From Deltaproteobacteria bacterium (lineage in GTDB: Bacteria; Myxococcota; JACRCW01): a DNA stretch of 36,860 bases. Positions 1 to 8,517 of the stretch are shown here, piece by piece; position 1 is the first letter of the stretch; every line of letters starts with the position of its first letter. The stretch lies in contig JACRCW010000091.1 in NCBI GenBank assembly GCA_016218805.1, forward strand, positions 1-36,860. The letters are read 5' to 3'. The translations under genes were made by a program, and so were the position numbers. Below the pieces are notes generated by a model that was not told where the DNA came from, searched no databases, and was given only the letters and a program-made list of their open reading frames with translations.

Positions 1-844
1 CCGAAAGAAGCCGCTCATGGATGGCGAGTCCCTGCCCGTGCGCGTGGCCGAGGATTTGGAGCGAATCAAGGCAGATGCCGAACTCGTCCGCAGCTTCTTC
101 GGGGCACCGAGTGTAGTCTATACCAAGGACTAGGCAATAAAGCAGGTACGCGGACGCCACGCGTGCAAAGTCCGCCACCACCGCCCACCACGCGCCGTCA
201 CTGAGAACCGTGACATCCGCCAGCACCAGCAGCGCCAGCGGCGCAAGCAGGCCGCGGGTCTCCGGGTCATCCAGCGCGCGCCGCTGCCGCCAGAGCAGCA
301 ACAAGGCCGCCAACAGCACGGGCAGCACGGCCGCGCGCGCCCACCCGGCCGGAGGGAGCCCGCGCCACAGGGACATCAGCAACAACATGCTCAGCCCGAC
401 GACGAGCGCGCCCAGGACCGCCGCCAGCGCCGCGTTCCGTGAACACACGCGCGCAGACACCGCCGGCACGGTGAGCCACGCCACCGCCTGCAGCACCCGC
501 GCACAGAGTCGCAAGGCACCGGCGGCGTCTGACCCGGCGGGCGCACCCACCGCGTGAATATCGGCAAGGACGTCCAGCGCACTCCCCAACAGCAACCCAA
601 GCGTCAGCGCCCACAGCGGGTCTTCGGCGCCGGGGCGGCGCGCATGGGCCGTGACCACCCACATGCCACCCGCCAACAGCAGGCAACTCACGTCCGCCAA
701 TGTCCCGAATTGCTCCGGGCTGTGCGCGCGCACAACCGCCAGCAGCGCCGCAATCACCACCAGGCCGGCCAGCGTCCCCGCAGAAAAAGTCACCTTATGG
801 GTGTGCGCGGCGCCTGCTCCGCGTGTTCCAACTGGCCCAGCCAC
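1..844 (-). CDS. MASE-like integral membrane sensor domain (5' part, runs off left edge)
   Basis: A minus-strand frame is open from a stop at 908-910 down to base 1. It encodes about eight hydrophobic segments, among them LAGLVVIAALLAVV, LADVSCLLLAGGMWVV, PLWALTLGLLLGSALDVL, AALAAVLGALVVGLSML, ARAAVLPVLLAALLLLW, GLLAPLALLVLADV and ASAYLLYCLVLGI. The order of segments and the short post-membrane CPEEAADEF resemble MASE-type sensory domains that precede PAS/histidine-kinase or cyclase modules; this is pattern resemblance, not an alignment. I chose GTG at 842-844 because GAGG sits five bases upstream; a GTG nearer the first helix is possible. The output domain would lie left of the window. The last 130 bases overlap an antisense ORF, so the 3' part is less sure than the membrane part. 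Confidence 0.6.
   Translation of the reverse strand, partial: MAGPVGTRGAGAAHTHKVTFSAGTLAGLVVIAALLAVVRAHSPEQFGTLADVSCLLLAGGMWVVTAHARRPGAEDPLWALTLGLLLGSALDVLADIHAVGAPAGSDAAGALRLCARVLQAVAWLTVPAVSARVCSRNAALAAVLGALVVGLSMLLLMSLWRGLPPAGWARAAVLPVLLAALLLLWRQRRALDDPETRGLLAPLALLVLADVTVLSDGAWWAVVADFARVASAYLLYCLVLGIDYTRCPEEAADEFGICLDSLQILGHAHGQGLAIHERLLS
2..133 (+). CDS. C-terminal end of an unrecognised ORF (partial, doubtful)
   Basis: Frame 2 is open from the left edge to a TAG at 131-133 and gives 43 residues ending in ...FFGAPSVVYTKD. The stretch is charged and looks helical (VAEDLERIKADAELV), and its codon-position GC (about 67/40/72 percent) is typical of coding DNA in this window. I do not recognise a family. 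It lies antisense to the membrane-protein ORF that also runs through this edge, so at most one of the two is likely to be fully real here. AT-richer DNA follows the stop at 134-150, which would fit a gene end. Confidence 0.35.
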   Translation, partial: RKKPLMDGESLPVRVAEDLERIKADAELVRSFFGAPSVVYTKD

Positions 845-953
845 GTGCGCCTCAACTCCCACCCGCGGCGGACAATGGGTGCCCGGCGCGCTCTCCGCAA
901 TCTTCCGCTACGGAAAGTAGCGTCCCACGTCGACGATCCGCCGCGGGGACACC

Positions 954-971
954 TGTCTCGTTTTCGAGACA
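954..971. promoter_or_regulatory. Perfect 18-bp palindrome, candidate enhancer site A
   Basis: TGTCTCGTTTTCGAGACA: seven-base arms around TTTT, with no mismatch. It ends about 31 bases upstream of the -24 element of the che-operon promoter. Close relatives of this palindrome occur at 10365, 24550 and 30223. TGTC-N10-GACA inverted repeats are typical of NtrC-family enhancer-binding proteins; assigning it to one of the activators encoded here is inference. Confidence 0.65.
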
Positions 972-1001
972 TCCCGTGCCGCCAGACCGCGAGCGCAGGC
1001 G

Positions 1002-1017
1002 AGGCATGATCAGTGCA
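1002..1017 (+). promoter_or_regulatory. Candidate sigma-54 promoter of the che operon
   Basis: AGGCATGATCAGTGCA has GG (1003-1004), ten bases, then GC (1015-1016), and matches the -24/-12 consensus TGGCACG-N4-TTGCW except at the first T, a C-to-T in the -24 box and the first T of the -12 box. Transcription would start near 1028, giving a leader of about 54 bases before the cheY ATG with a GGGGAG ribosome site. The palindrome at 954-971 lies just upstream. Confidence 0.6.
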
Positions 1018-1081
1018 CGGTGGCGCACGGACGCGAGCGGCGCCGTAGGGCCGCCTGCGCCATGAGGGGAGAGCGGTGCGT

Positions 1082-1447
1082 ATGAAGAAGATCCTCCTGG
1101 TTGACGACTCGTCGACGTCGCTGATGCACAACCGGATGATCCTCGCCAAGGGCGCGTGGGAGATCATCACCGCGCGGGACGGGCAACAGGCCGTGGCCAT
1201 GGCCAGCCAGGAGAAACCGGACCTCATCGTGATGGACGTGATGATGCCCAATCTCGACGGATTCGGCGCGCTGCGCCTTCTGCGCGGGTCGGAACAAACG
1301 CGGGGCGTGCCGGTGATCATGGTGACCACGCGCTCAGAGGCCGATCACATTGAGCGCGGGTATGAGACCGGTTGCAGCGACTACGTCACCAAACCCGTCA
1401 ACGGAGCTGAACTGCTGGCGAAGGTCCGCAACCACCTGGGGGAGTAG
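1082..1447 (+). CDS. cheY: CheY-like single-domain response regulator
   Basis: This 121-residue stand-alone receiver heads the chemosensory operon and is the likely phosphorylation target of the CheA encoded below. The acidic pocket D8/D9, phospho-acceptor D52 (LIVMDVMMP), switch T82 (IMVTT) and K104 (YVTKP) are all present, so it should be phosphorylatable. ATG 1082 is preferred over GTG 1076 because GGGGAG ends about eight bases before the ATG but is too close to the GTG. There is no output domain, so it must act by protein binding (motor, pilus or another partner); no flagellar or pilus genes are in the window to say which. Seven bases separate it from the next gene. Confidence 0.93.
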   Translation: MKKILLVDDSSTSLMHNRMILAKGAWEIITARDGQQAVAMASQEKPDLIVMDVMMPNLDGFGALRLLRGSEQTRGVPVIMVTTRSEADHIERGYETGCSDYVTKPVNGAELLAKVRNHLGE

Positions 1448-1454
1448 GAACGAC

Positions 1455-2180
1455 ATGGCGACCACAGACGCGGACGGCCGGGCGGAATACGTGCGCAGCG
1501 TCCGCGAGAACACGCAGCGGCTGGCGCAGGGGCTGCTCGCCGAGAACGAGAAGCTGGTGGCCCTGGCCACCGCGCTGCAGGTGGAACTGGACCGGTACCG
1601 GAAGGAGCGCGAAGAACTCCAGCACCAGCTGACCCGCATCCAGTCGGACGGCCAGCGGTTCCGCCAGCAGTATCACGAGGTGGAGCAGCAGAACGCGAAT
1701 CTCGCCAACCTCTACGTTGCCAGCTACCAGATGCACGCCGCGCTCCACCATGACGACGTGCTGGCCGCGCTCTCGGAGATCATCGTCAACCTCATCGGCA
1801 GCGAGGATTTCACCATCTACGAGGCGTCCGCGGAGGACCCGGAGTTGCTGGTGCGGGCGTGCGGCATGGGGCCGTCAGACAACGCGCGGCCCACGGTGCG
1901 CGTGGGTGATGGCGTTGTGGGTGGCCTGGTGGCGCGCGGCGTGGTGCACGTGGCCGGTCCCGACGGCGAGCGCGGCAGTGCGGAACCGGTGGCGTGTGTT
2001 CCCCTGCGGATTGACGGCGAGACCACCGGGGCCATTGTGGTGTTCAGCCTGCTGGCCCACAGGCCCGCGCTGGGCACGCAAGACCACGAGCTGCTGGACC
2101 TGCTGGCTACGCACGCCGCCACGGCGCTTCACTGCGCGCGGCTGCACGAGCGGTACTGCGCCGGCGGAGCGCTGACGTGA
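1455..2180 (+). CDS. Coiled-coil plus GAF domain protein of the che operon
   Basis: A 241-residue soluble protein. Residues about 10-85 are a charged helical coiled coil (ENEKLVALATALQVEL, YRKEREELQHQL). Residues about 95-235 form a GAF-like sensory domain containing VRVGDGVVGGLVARG and a conserved C-terminal LLATHAATALHCARL helix. GAF domains bind small ligands or haem or simply dimerise; no ligand residue can be named from sequence. It sits between cheY and cheD with its stop overlapping the cheD GTG (GTGA), so it is almost certainly co-translated with chemotaxis proteins and may be a soluble input or adaptor for the array. This is not a standard Che component. The start ATG 1455 follows AGGAA at a short distance. 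Confidence 0.85.
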   Translation: MATTDADGRAEYVRSVRENTQRLAQGLLAENEKLVALATALQVELDRYRKEREELQHQLTRIQSDGQRFRQQYHEVEQQNANLANLYVASYQMHAALHHDDVLAALSEIIVNLIGSEDFTIYEASAEDPELLVRACGMGPSDNARPTVRVGDGVVGGLVARGVVHVAGPDGERGSAEPVACVPLRIDGETTGAIVVFSLLAHRPALGTQDHELLDLLATHAATALHCARLHERYCAGGALT

Positions 2181-2689
2181 GTTTCCCCCCGCATCCGGAG
2201 ACCTCTGCCAAGCCCCCTGACGATGTGGACTCGGCGCCGGGCCCGCGCCGCTACCTGCATGCCGGGCAACTCATGGTGTCCCGGGAACCGTGCTCCATCA
2301 CCACCATCCTGGGCTCCTGCGCTGCCGTGTGCCTGTTTGATCCACGTACGCGCACCGGCGGAATGAACCACTTCCTCCTGCCGCGGGGCGGCGCGCGGCA
2401 GTTTGAGCCGGCCCGGTACGGCGACGTCGCGGTGGAGTTGTTGCTGCGGCAGGTGCTTGCGGCGGGAGCCAACGCGGGGGCGCTGCAGGCCAAGCTGTTT
2501 GGCGGAGCACACGTCCTGTCCACGGAGCCGGCCAAGGCCGAGGACCTGGGCACGCAGAACACGGACGCGGCGCGCGCGGAGCTGGCCCGCCTCAAGGTGC
2601 CCGTCGTGGCGCACGACGTGGGCGGCCGCCGCGGCCGCAAGTTGGTGTTCAGCACGGATGATGGGCGCGCTTGGGTCAAGTTGCTCTGA
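2177..2689 (+). CDS. cheD: CheD chemoreceptor glutamine deamidase
   Basis: CheD deamidates glutamines in chemoreceptors and, in some species, modulates CheA activity. This 170-residue protein has the family core: TTILGSCAAV with catalytic Cys48, GGMNHFLLP with catalytic His65, and a KLFGGA glycine motif. A proline-rich extension of about 22 residues precedes the core. It starts at GTG 2177 inside the stop of the GAF gene (GTGA overlap), indicating translational coupling. No CheC partner gene is seen in the window. The next gene, cheA, begins 12 bases after the stop. Confidence 0.95.
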   Translation: MSFPPHPETSAKPPDDVDSAPGPRRYLHAGQLMVSREPCSITTILGSCAAVCLFDPRTRTGGMNHFLLPRGGARQFEPARYGDVAVELLLRQVLAAGANAGALQAKLFGGAHVLSTEPAKAEDLGTQNTDAARAELARLKVPVVAHDVGGRRGRKLVFSTDDGRAWVKLL

Positions 2690-2701
2690 GGCGGAGGCGG
2701 C

Positions 2702-4333
2702 GTGGAGACAGACCGCGAAGCGCTCACGCGCGAGTTCCTGGCCGAAAGCACGGACCTCCTGCGCGACATGGAGGAGGCGTTGGTGACCATGGAAGGCGCG
2801 CTTCCGGAGACCGCCGCCGTGGACGCGGTGTTCCGCGGAGCGCACACGCTCAAGGGAAACGCCGGCATTCTCGCGTTTGACGCGGTGGTTGAACTGGCGC
2901 ACGCGTTTGAAGGCCGGCTGGAGGGACTGCGCGGGCGGCACCCGGTGGACAGCGGCACGGTCACGCTGTTGCTCCGCGGAGTGGACGCCCTGCGTGACGC
3001 CATCAGCTGCGCACAGGTGGACCGCACCGCCGCCCTGCCCCCTTCCACCGCGCAGGTGCTGCAACAACTCCGCGCCGCTCCCGGCGCCGCCACCCGCGCA
3101 CCCACGGGCGCCCCGGCTGACGCCGCGCCGCCGGACGAGCGCGCGCGGACCTTGCGGGTGGACGTGGCGCGGCTGGACGAAATGCTCAACGTGGTGGGGG
3201 AAATCGCCGTGGCGCGGGGCCGGCTCACGCAGGCGCTTTCCGCCGGCGCCGCGCACGGCGGTGACGAACTGCTGGAGGCGTACGGCGACACCGAGCGCCT
3301 GTGGTCATCCCTGCAGGAATTGGTCATGCAGGTGCGCCTGGTTCCCGTGGGGCCCCTGTTCCGGCAACACCGCCGCACCGTGCGTGACCTGGCGTTGCGG
3401 CTGGGCAAGCGCGCCCGCCTGGTCCTTGAGGGCGAGGACGTGGAGTTGGACACGGCGGTACTGGACCACCTGCGCGATCCCCTGGTTCACATGGTGCGAA
3501 ACGCCGTGGACCACGGCTTGGAACCGCCGGAAGCGCGCGTGCAAGCCGGCAAGGACCCCGTGGGGACGGTCACGCTCCGCGCGCGTCACGACGCAGGCTC
3601 CCTGGTGATTCAGGTGGAAGACGACGGCCGCGGCCTGGACCGCGCGGCGATCCTGCAACGCGCGCGCGAGCGTGGCCTGCCCCCCGAAGCGGCCACGCAT
3701 GACGCGGACGTCTACCAACTGGTGCTGGAGTCCGGCTTCTCCACCGCGCCCAACATCACCGACGTGTCCGGCCGCGGCGTGGGGCTGGACGTGGTGCGCC
3801 GGAACATTGAGGCGCTCCGGGGAACAGTGACGCTGGACCTGCGCCCGGGAGGCGGTACCCGCGTCACGCTGCGGTTGCCCCTGACGCTGGCGATCATTGA
3901 TGGCTTCCGTGTCGCCGTCGGAGAGCACACGTTTGTGATCCCCATGGGCTCCGTGGTGGAGTGCCTGTCCCTGCCGGGCACCCGGCAGGCAAACGGCGGT
4001 AGCGGCGGCGTCCTGAACCTCCGCGGTGAAGCGCTCCCGTACCTGCAGCTGCGCAATGCGTTCCATCTGGGAGGTCCGTCGCCCACACGCGAGAGCGTGG
4101 TGGTGGTGCGCTACCACGGCGGACGCGCGGGTATCGCTGTCGACGAGCTGCTGGGCCAGGCGCAGACGGTCATCAAGCCGCTGGGTCCGTTGTTCCAGCA
4201 TCTCCCGTCCATTTCCGGCTCGGCCATCCTGGGGAATGGGCGGGTCGCGTTGATTGTCGACGTCGCGGCACTGGTTCGCGATGCCCTGCGCGGCGACGCT
4301 GCCCCACATATGGCCGGAGGAGAGACCGCATGA
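2702..4333 (+). CDS. cheA: CheA chemotaxis histidine kinase (compact, no P2 domain)
   Basis: This 543-residue kinase passes phosphate from its Hpt histidine to CheY and CheB. Visible order: P1 Hpt (about 1-105, His48 in [10 protein letters not shown]), a short Pro/Ala linker (110-148), P3 dimerisation helices (about 149-210), P4 ATPase (N-box [13 protein letters not shown]1 EDDGRGLD, G2 GRGVGLDVV) and P5 CheW-like regulatory domain (about 396-540). There is no room for a P2 CheY-docking domain, so the protein is shorter than the enteric enzyme of about 650 residues. All catalytic motifs are intact. The start GTG 2702 follows a GAGGCGGAGG ribosome site. Its stop overlaps the receptor start (ATGA). 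Confidence 0.96.
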   Translation: METDREALTREFLAESTDLLRDMEEALVTMEGALPETAAVDAVFRGAHTLKGNAGILAFDAVVELAHAFEGRLEGLRGRHPVDSGTVTLLLRGVDALRDAISCAQVDRTAALPPSTAQVLQQLRAAPGAATRAPTGAPADAAPPDERARTLRVDVARLDEMLNVVGEIAVARGRLTQALSAGAAHGGDELLEAYGDTERLWSSLQELVMQVRLVPVGPLFRQHRRTVRDLALRLGKRARLVLEGEDVELDTAVLDHLRDPLVHMVRNAVDHGLEPPEARVQAGKDPVGTVTLRARHDAGSLVIQVEDDGRGLDRAAILQRARERGLPPEAATHDADVYQLVLESGFSTAPNITDVSGRGVGLDVVRRNIEALRGTVTLDLRPGGGTRVTLRLPLTLAIIDGFRVAVGEHTFVIPMGSVVECLSLPGTRQANGGSGGVLNLRGEALPYLQLRNAFHLGGPSPTRESVVVVRYHGGRAGIAVDELLGQAQTVIKPLGPLFQHLPSISGSAILGNGRVALIVDVAALVRDALRGDAAPHMAGGETA

Positions 4334-5964
4334 ATGTCAACATCGGCACACGACTCGCAGTCGGCTTTGGGATCATGTCCGCGCTGCTGCTGGCACTGGG
4401 CGGCGTGGCCCTGGACCGCATGGCACAGCTTCAAGCGGACATGCGGCTGGTGGTGTTCAACCGGATGCCCAAGGTGCGCGCCGCGGAAGACGGCATGTCG
4501 CTCATGGAGGACAATGCCCGCATTTCGCTGGCGGTGTTCATTGCCCGGGACCGCGCAGACGTGGACCGCCTGCTGGCGCGGCAGGAAGACAACCGCCGCG
4601 AGATCACGGACACCCTCCAGAAGCTGGAGCGGTCCTTGGACGACGAGCGCGGCCGCTCCCTGCTGCTGGCGGTCAAGGACGCGCGTGAGCGCTTCGTCGC
4701 GACCTTTGTCCGTGCACGCACGCTGCTGTTGCAGGACAAGCGTGACGACGCCCTGGCGGTGGCCAACACGGAGATTGCGTCGCGTCTGGACGACGTGCGG
4801 CGCGCGTGGGACGGGTTCATTGCGCACCAGGAGAACCTGGTGGATGAAGCCGCCCAGGCGGGCGAAGCCAACTACGTGGCCACGCGTGCCATTGTTTCCA
4901 CCGTCATGCTGTTGGCCCTGCTGGCGGCCATCTTTCTCGCATTCCTGGTCACCCGCAGCATCACCCGGCCCATTGCCACCGCCGTGGGCGCGGCGGAGCG
5001 CATTGCCGCGGGAGACCTCAGCCAGCAACTCCAGGTGGCGGGGACGGATGAGACCGCACGGCTGCTGCAGGCCATGCAGCAGATGTCCACGCGCCTGTCG
5101 CAGATCATCGGCGAGGTCCGGACCGGCGCGGACGCGCTGGGTTCCGCATCCACGCAGGTGTCTGCCACGTCACAGACGCTGTCACAGGGGACCAGCGAAC
5201 AGGCCGCGTCCGTCGAAGAGACCACCTCCAGCCTTGAGGAGATCAGCGCTTCCATTTCCCAGAACGCGGACAACAGCCGGCAGACGGAGCAGATGGCAGT
5301 GCGCGGCGCGAGCGACGCTGCGGAAAGCGGTGCGGCGGTGGACGCCACGGTCAACGCCATGAAGGACATTGCCGGGCGCGTCTCCATCATTGAGGACATC
5401 GCCTACCAGACCAACCTCCTGGCGCTGAACGCCGCCATTGAGGCGGCCCGTGCCGGCGAGCACGGCAAGGGGTTCTCCGTCGTGGCAACCGAGGTGCGGA
5501 AGCTTGCAGAGCGCAGCCAGGCCGCCGCCAAGGAGATTGCCACCCTGGCAACGTCCAGCATGGCGGTGGCCGAGCGTTCCGGCCAGTTGCTCAAGGACCT
5601 GGTCCCCGCCATCCGGAAGACCGCGGACCTTGTGCAGGAAGTCGCCGCCGCGTCCCGCGAGCAATCCAGCGGCGTGGCGCAGATCAACAAGGCGATGTCC
5701 CAGGTGGACATGGTGACACAGAGGAACGCGTCCGCTTCGGAGGAGTTGGCGTCCACGGCTGAGGAGATGGCGGCGCAGGCGGAATCCCTGCAGCAGCTGA
5801 TGGGCTTCTTCACGCTGGACACGGTCCACGCGCTGCGCACACCGCCCCGGAAGGACCGCGCGCGTTCCGTTCTCCCGCGGCTGGCGCCCTCTCCCTCGCG
5901 CCCACCGGCACCGGCCCCCCATCACGACGGCGTCGAACCCGAACCGGAATTCAGGCCATTCTGA
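4330..5964 (+). CDS. Methyl-accepting chemotaxis protein (transmembrane chemoreceptor)
   Basis: A 544-residue receptor. Helix 1 is at about residues 9-29 and helix 2 at about 187-208; the periplasmic part between them (about 155 residues) is predicted helical and resembles a four-helix-bundle ligand domain. A HAMP domain (about 209-262) and a signalling coiled coil with the highly conserved hairpin tip ([20 protein letters not shown], 357-376) follow. Candidate methylation segments are [11 protein letters not shown] (294-304) and [12 protein letters not shown] (468-479). The tail is proline- and arginine-rich and ends EPEFRPF, without an enteric NWETF tether, although CheD and CheR/CheB are encoded alongside. 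It is the only receptor in the operon and overlaps cheA (ATGA). Confidence 0.95.
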   Translation: MNVNIGTRLAVGFGIMSALLLALGGVALDRMAQLQADMRLVVFNRMPKVRAAEDGMSLMEDNARISLAVFIARDRADVDRLLARQEDNRREITDTLQKLERSLDDERGRSLLLAVKDARERFVATFVRARTLLLQDKRDDALAVANTEIASRLDDVRRAWDGFIAHQENLVDEAAQAGEANYVATRAIVSTVMLLALLAAIFLAFLVTRSITRPIATAVGAAERIAAGDLSQQLQVAGTDETARLLQAMQQMSTRLSQIIGEVRTGADALGSASTQVSATSQTLSQGTSEQAASVEETTSSLEEISASISQNADNSRQTEQMAVRGASDAAESGAAVDATVNAMKDIAGRVSIIEDIAYQTNLLALNAAIEAARAGEHGKGFSVVATEVRKLAERSQAAAKEIATLATSSMAVAERSGQLLKDLVPAIRKTADLVQEVAAASREQSSGVAQINKAMSQVDMVTQRNASASEELASTAEEMAAQAESLQQLMGFFTLDTVHALRTPPRKDRARSVLPRLAPSPSRPPAPAPHHDGVEPEPEFRPF

Positions 5965-5981
5965 GCCGCGGGGGAGTGGTC

Positions 5982-6512
5982 ATGCTGAACCAGACGGACG
6001 GCGCGGCGCAGTACCTGACGTTCTTTGTGGCAGGCGAGGAGTACGCCATTGCGATCCTGCGGGTGGAGGAAATCATCCAATACCGCCCCATCACGCGGGT
6101 TCCCGGCACGCCAGCGTGCATCAGCGGCGTCATCAACCTGCGCGGCCACGTGGTTCCCGTCGTGGACCTCGCGGTGAAGCTCGGGCAGCCTCCCAGCCTG
6201 GTGGCGCGGCGGACGTGCATCGTGGTGGTGCAGGCGCGGGCGGAAGACCGGCCGCTCCTGCTCGGAATCATTGCCGACTCCGTGCACCAGGTGGTGGACC
6301 TCCGCCCGGAGGACATTGAGCCGCCGCCGCCCTTTGGCGTCCGCATCCGGCTGGAATACCTGACGGGCATGGTCCGGATGGACGCCAAGTTCGCACTGCT
6401 GCTCGACATTGACCGCGTGCTGGGCACGGAGGAACTGCTGGGCACAGCCACCCTGACAGCGGCCGAAGCGGCCACCGCCCACGCGGCACCCTCCGACGTT
6501 TCGCGCCTGTGA
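5982..6512 (+). CDS. cheW: CheW adaptor protein
   Basis: CheW couples receptors to the CheA P5 domain. The 176-residue product has the full CheW beta fold: YLTFFVAGEEYAIAI, VEEIIQYRPITRVPG, ISGVINLRGHVVPVVDL, and a late ALLLDIDRVL strand. An alanine-rich tail of about 30 residues follows the fold. I prefer ATG 5982 (preceded by GGGGGAG with a five-base gap) over the in-frame GTG 5976, which overlaps the ribosome site. The stop overlaps the cheR GTG. Confidence 0.95.
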   Translation: MLNQTDGAAQYLTFFVAGEEYAIAILRVEEIIQYRPITRVPGTPACISGVINLRGHVVPVVDLAVKLGQPPSLVARRTCIVVVQARAEDRPLLLGIIADSVHQVVDLRPEDIEPPPPFGVRIRLEYLTGMVRMDAKFALLLDIDRVLGTEELLGTATLTAAEAATAHAAPSDVSRL

Positions 6513-7399
6513 CCGGTGCTCCTGGTCGCCCGAGAATGACCCGCGGCGAATTCGCGCTGTTTCAGGCACTGGTTCTCTCCGAGGCGGGCATCTGGCTGGC
6601 CGACGCCAAGCAGGCGCTGCTGGTAACCCGGCTGACCCGGCGCGTCCGCGAGCTGGGCCTGCCCTCGTTCCGCTCGTACCACGAGTTCGTGGAAGCGCAC
6701 CGCGACGCCGAGTTGCCGCGGATGCTCGACCTGGTCTGCACCAATGAAACCCATTTCTTTCGTGAGGCGCAGCACTGGGACCTGCTGGAATCAGCGGTGT
6801 TTCCCCGCTGGGAGGCCGAAGCAGCCGCCGGCCTCCGGCCGCACCACATCCGCGCCTGGTGCGCGGCCTGCTCAACGGGGGAGGAGCCGTTCTCGCTCGC
6901 CATGGTCTTGCACCGGCGGTTCGCTGCGCAGGGTTGGTCCGTGGACGTCCTGGCCAGTGACCTGTCCACGCGCGTGCTGGCCGCAGCCATGGAGGCAACC
7001 TGGCCGGTACAACGTGCGTCAGAGATTCCACCTCCGCTGCTGCGCCGCTACATGCTGCGCGGCACCGGCAGCCAGGAAGGCCGGATGCGGGCAACGCGCC
7101 AGTTGCGCGCGTTGGTCCGGTTTGAGCGGGTCAACCTGAGCCGCGCCCCGCTGCCGGTGCAGGGCCCGTTTGACCTGCTGCTGTGCCGCAACGTCCTCAT
7201 CTACTTCCGGCCCGACGACAAACTCGCCGTCATCCGCCGGCTGCTGCCGCACCTGGCTCCCGCCGGGCTGTTGCTCCTGGGTCACGCTGAGAGTCTCCAA
7301 GCCACCGATCTTGACATCGTCACGGTGGCTCCCACCGTGTACCAGCGACCCTCCCACGCGGCCCGCGCCGCTACCGGGCGGGAAGCGGACCCGCAATGA
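6509..7399 (+). CDS. cheR: CheR chemoreceptor methyltransferase
   Basis: CheR methylates receptor glutamates using S-adenosylmethionine. The 296-residue product has the N-terminal helical domain, the TNETHFFRE segment, the SAM-binding loop AACSTGEEPFSLAM, LLCRNVLIYF and the late GHAESL motif; all hallmarks are intact. The start GTG 6509 overlaps the cheW stop; a downstream ATG (residue 10, MTRGEFALFQ) is an alternative. The stop overlaps cheB in an ATGA. With CheB and CheD this gives a complete adaptation set. Confidence 0.95.
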   Translation: MTGAPGRPRMTRGEFALFQALVLSEAGIWLADAKQALLVTRLTRRVRELGLPSFRSYHEFVEAHRDAELPRMLDLVCTNETHFFREAQHWDLLESAVFPRWEAEAAAGLRPHHIRAWCAACSTGEEPFSLAMVLHRRFAAQGWSVDVLASDLSTRVLAAAMEATWPVQRASEIPPPLLRRYMLRGTGSQEGRMRATRQLRALVRFERVNLSRAPLPVQGPFDLLLCRNVLIYFRPDDKLAVIRRLLPHLAPAGLLLLGHAESLQATDLDIVTVAPTVYQRPSHAARAATGREADPQ

Positions 7400-8517
7400 T
7401 GAACACGCACCCGCCGTGCACCGTGCTGGTCGTGGATGACTCCGCCGTCGTCCGGGAATCCATGTCCCTCCTTCTGACACGCAGCGGACATTTCCGGGTC
7501 ATTTCTGCGCGTGACCCGATTGTTGCTGCGGAGCGACTCCGCGTGGTGCGGCCGGATGTGATTCTGTTGGACCTGGAGATGCCCCGGCAGGATGGCCTCA
7601 GCTTCCTCCGGCAGGTGATGGCCTCTGGTGATCCGTTGCCCGTGGTTGTGCTCTCGGCGCTGACGGGGGCGGGCACGGACGCCGCCCTCACGGCCCTGGA
7701 GGAGGGCGCTGTGGACGTCATCACCAAACCGCGCCTGGACGTCAAAGGCTTTCTTGAGGACTCCGTGATCCTCATCTCGGACGCGCTGCGTGCGGCCGCA
7801 AGCGTCCGCGCGCCGCGGGCCCGGACACCAATCCTGCCGTCCGCGCGTTTGTCCGCGGGTGCAGTCCTCCCCGCCGCGCGGCTGCTGGCGGTCACCACGG
7901 ACAAGCTGGTTGCCGTGGGAGCCTCCACCGGGGGCACCGAGGCGCTGCGGCGGTTCCTCACCGCGCTCCCGCCCTCCGCTCCGGGAATCGTCGTGGTCCA
8001 GCACATGCCGGAGCGGTTCACGCGTGCGTTCGCTGCGCGGCTGGACGCGGAGTGCGCCGTGACCGTCCGCGAGGCCGCCCACCTGGACAGCGTGATTCCC
8101 GGGCGCGTCCTGGTGGCGCCCGGAAACCGCCAGACCCGCGTCCGCCGAAGCGGCGCCAACTACATCGTGGAGGTTGTGGAGGGTCCGCTGGTGTCACGGC
8201 ACCGGCCCAGCGTGGACGTGCTGTTCCGCTCCGTGGCCGAGTCCGCCGGCGCCAACGCGGCGGGCGTCATCATGACGGGAATGGGCGACGACGGCGCCGC
8301 GGGCCTGCTGGAGATGCACCACGCCGGCGCCCTGTCCCTCGCCCAGGACGAGGCGTCCTGCGTGGTATTCGGCATGCCCAAGGAGGCCATCCGCCGCGGC
8401 GCTGTGGACGAGGTGGTAGCGCTGGACGCGCTGGCGGCCCGCGTCATGGCCTGGGCCGGCCGCCCCGTCAGCCCCAGTCCGCCAGGCGGCACCGCGCCTC
8501 CATCTCGTCCACGGTGA
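7396..8517 (+). CDS. cheB: CheB receptor methylesterase / response regulator
   Basis: A 373-residue protein with a receiver (D14/D15, phospho-acceptor D59, K111), a linker rich in Ala, Arg and Pro (about 132-165) and a methylesterase domain. The catalytic triad is visible as Ser177 (GASTGG), His203 (VVQHMPERF) and Asp299 (GMGDDGAAG). It demethylates and possibly deamidates receptors after phosphorylation by CheA. It is the last gene of the che operon. Its 3' end overlaps the convergent EAL gene by 50 bases (8468-8517), with no terminator hairpin between them. Confidence 0.96.
   Translation: MMNTHPPCTVLVVDDSAVVRESMSLLLTRSGHFRVISARDPIVAAERLRVVRPDVILLDLEMPRQDGLSFLRQVMASGDPLPVVVLSALTGAGTDAALTALEEGAVDVITKPRLDVKGFLEDSVILISDALRAAASVRAPRARTPILPSARLSAGAVLPAARLLAVTTDKLVAVGASTGGTEALRRFLTALPPSAPGIVVVQHMPERFTRAFAARLDAECAVTVREAAHLDSVIPGRVLVAPGNRQTRVRRSGANYIVEVVEGPLVSRHRPSVDVLFRSVAESAGANAAGVIMTGMGDDGAAGLLEMHHAGALSLAQDEASCVVFGMPKEAIRRGAVDEVVALDALAARVMAWAGRPVSPSPPGGTAPPSRPR

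Noticed and set aside
267..686. Gly/Arg-rich minus-strand ORF
   Set aside because: It is a shifted frame of the membrane-protein ORF; the other minus frame gives regular hydrophobic helices.
912..927. TGGGACG-CTAC-TTTCC, minus strand, before the membrane sensor
   Set aside because: The invariant G of the -12 box is missing.
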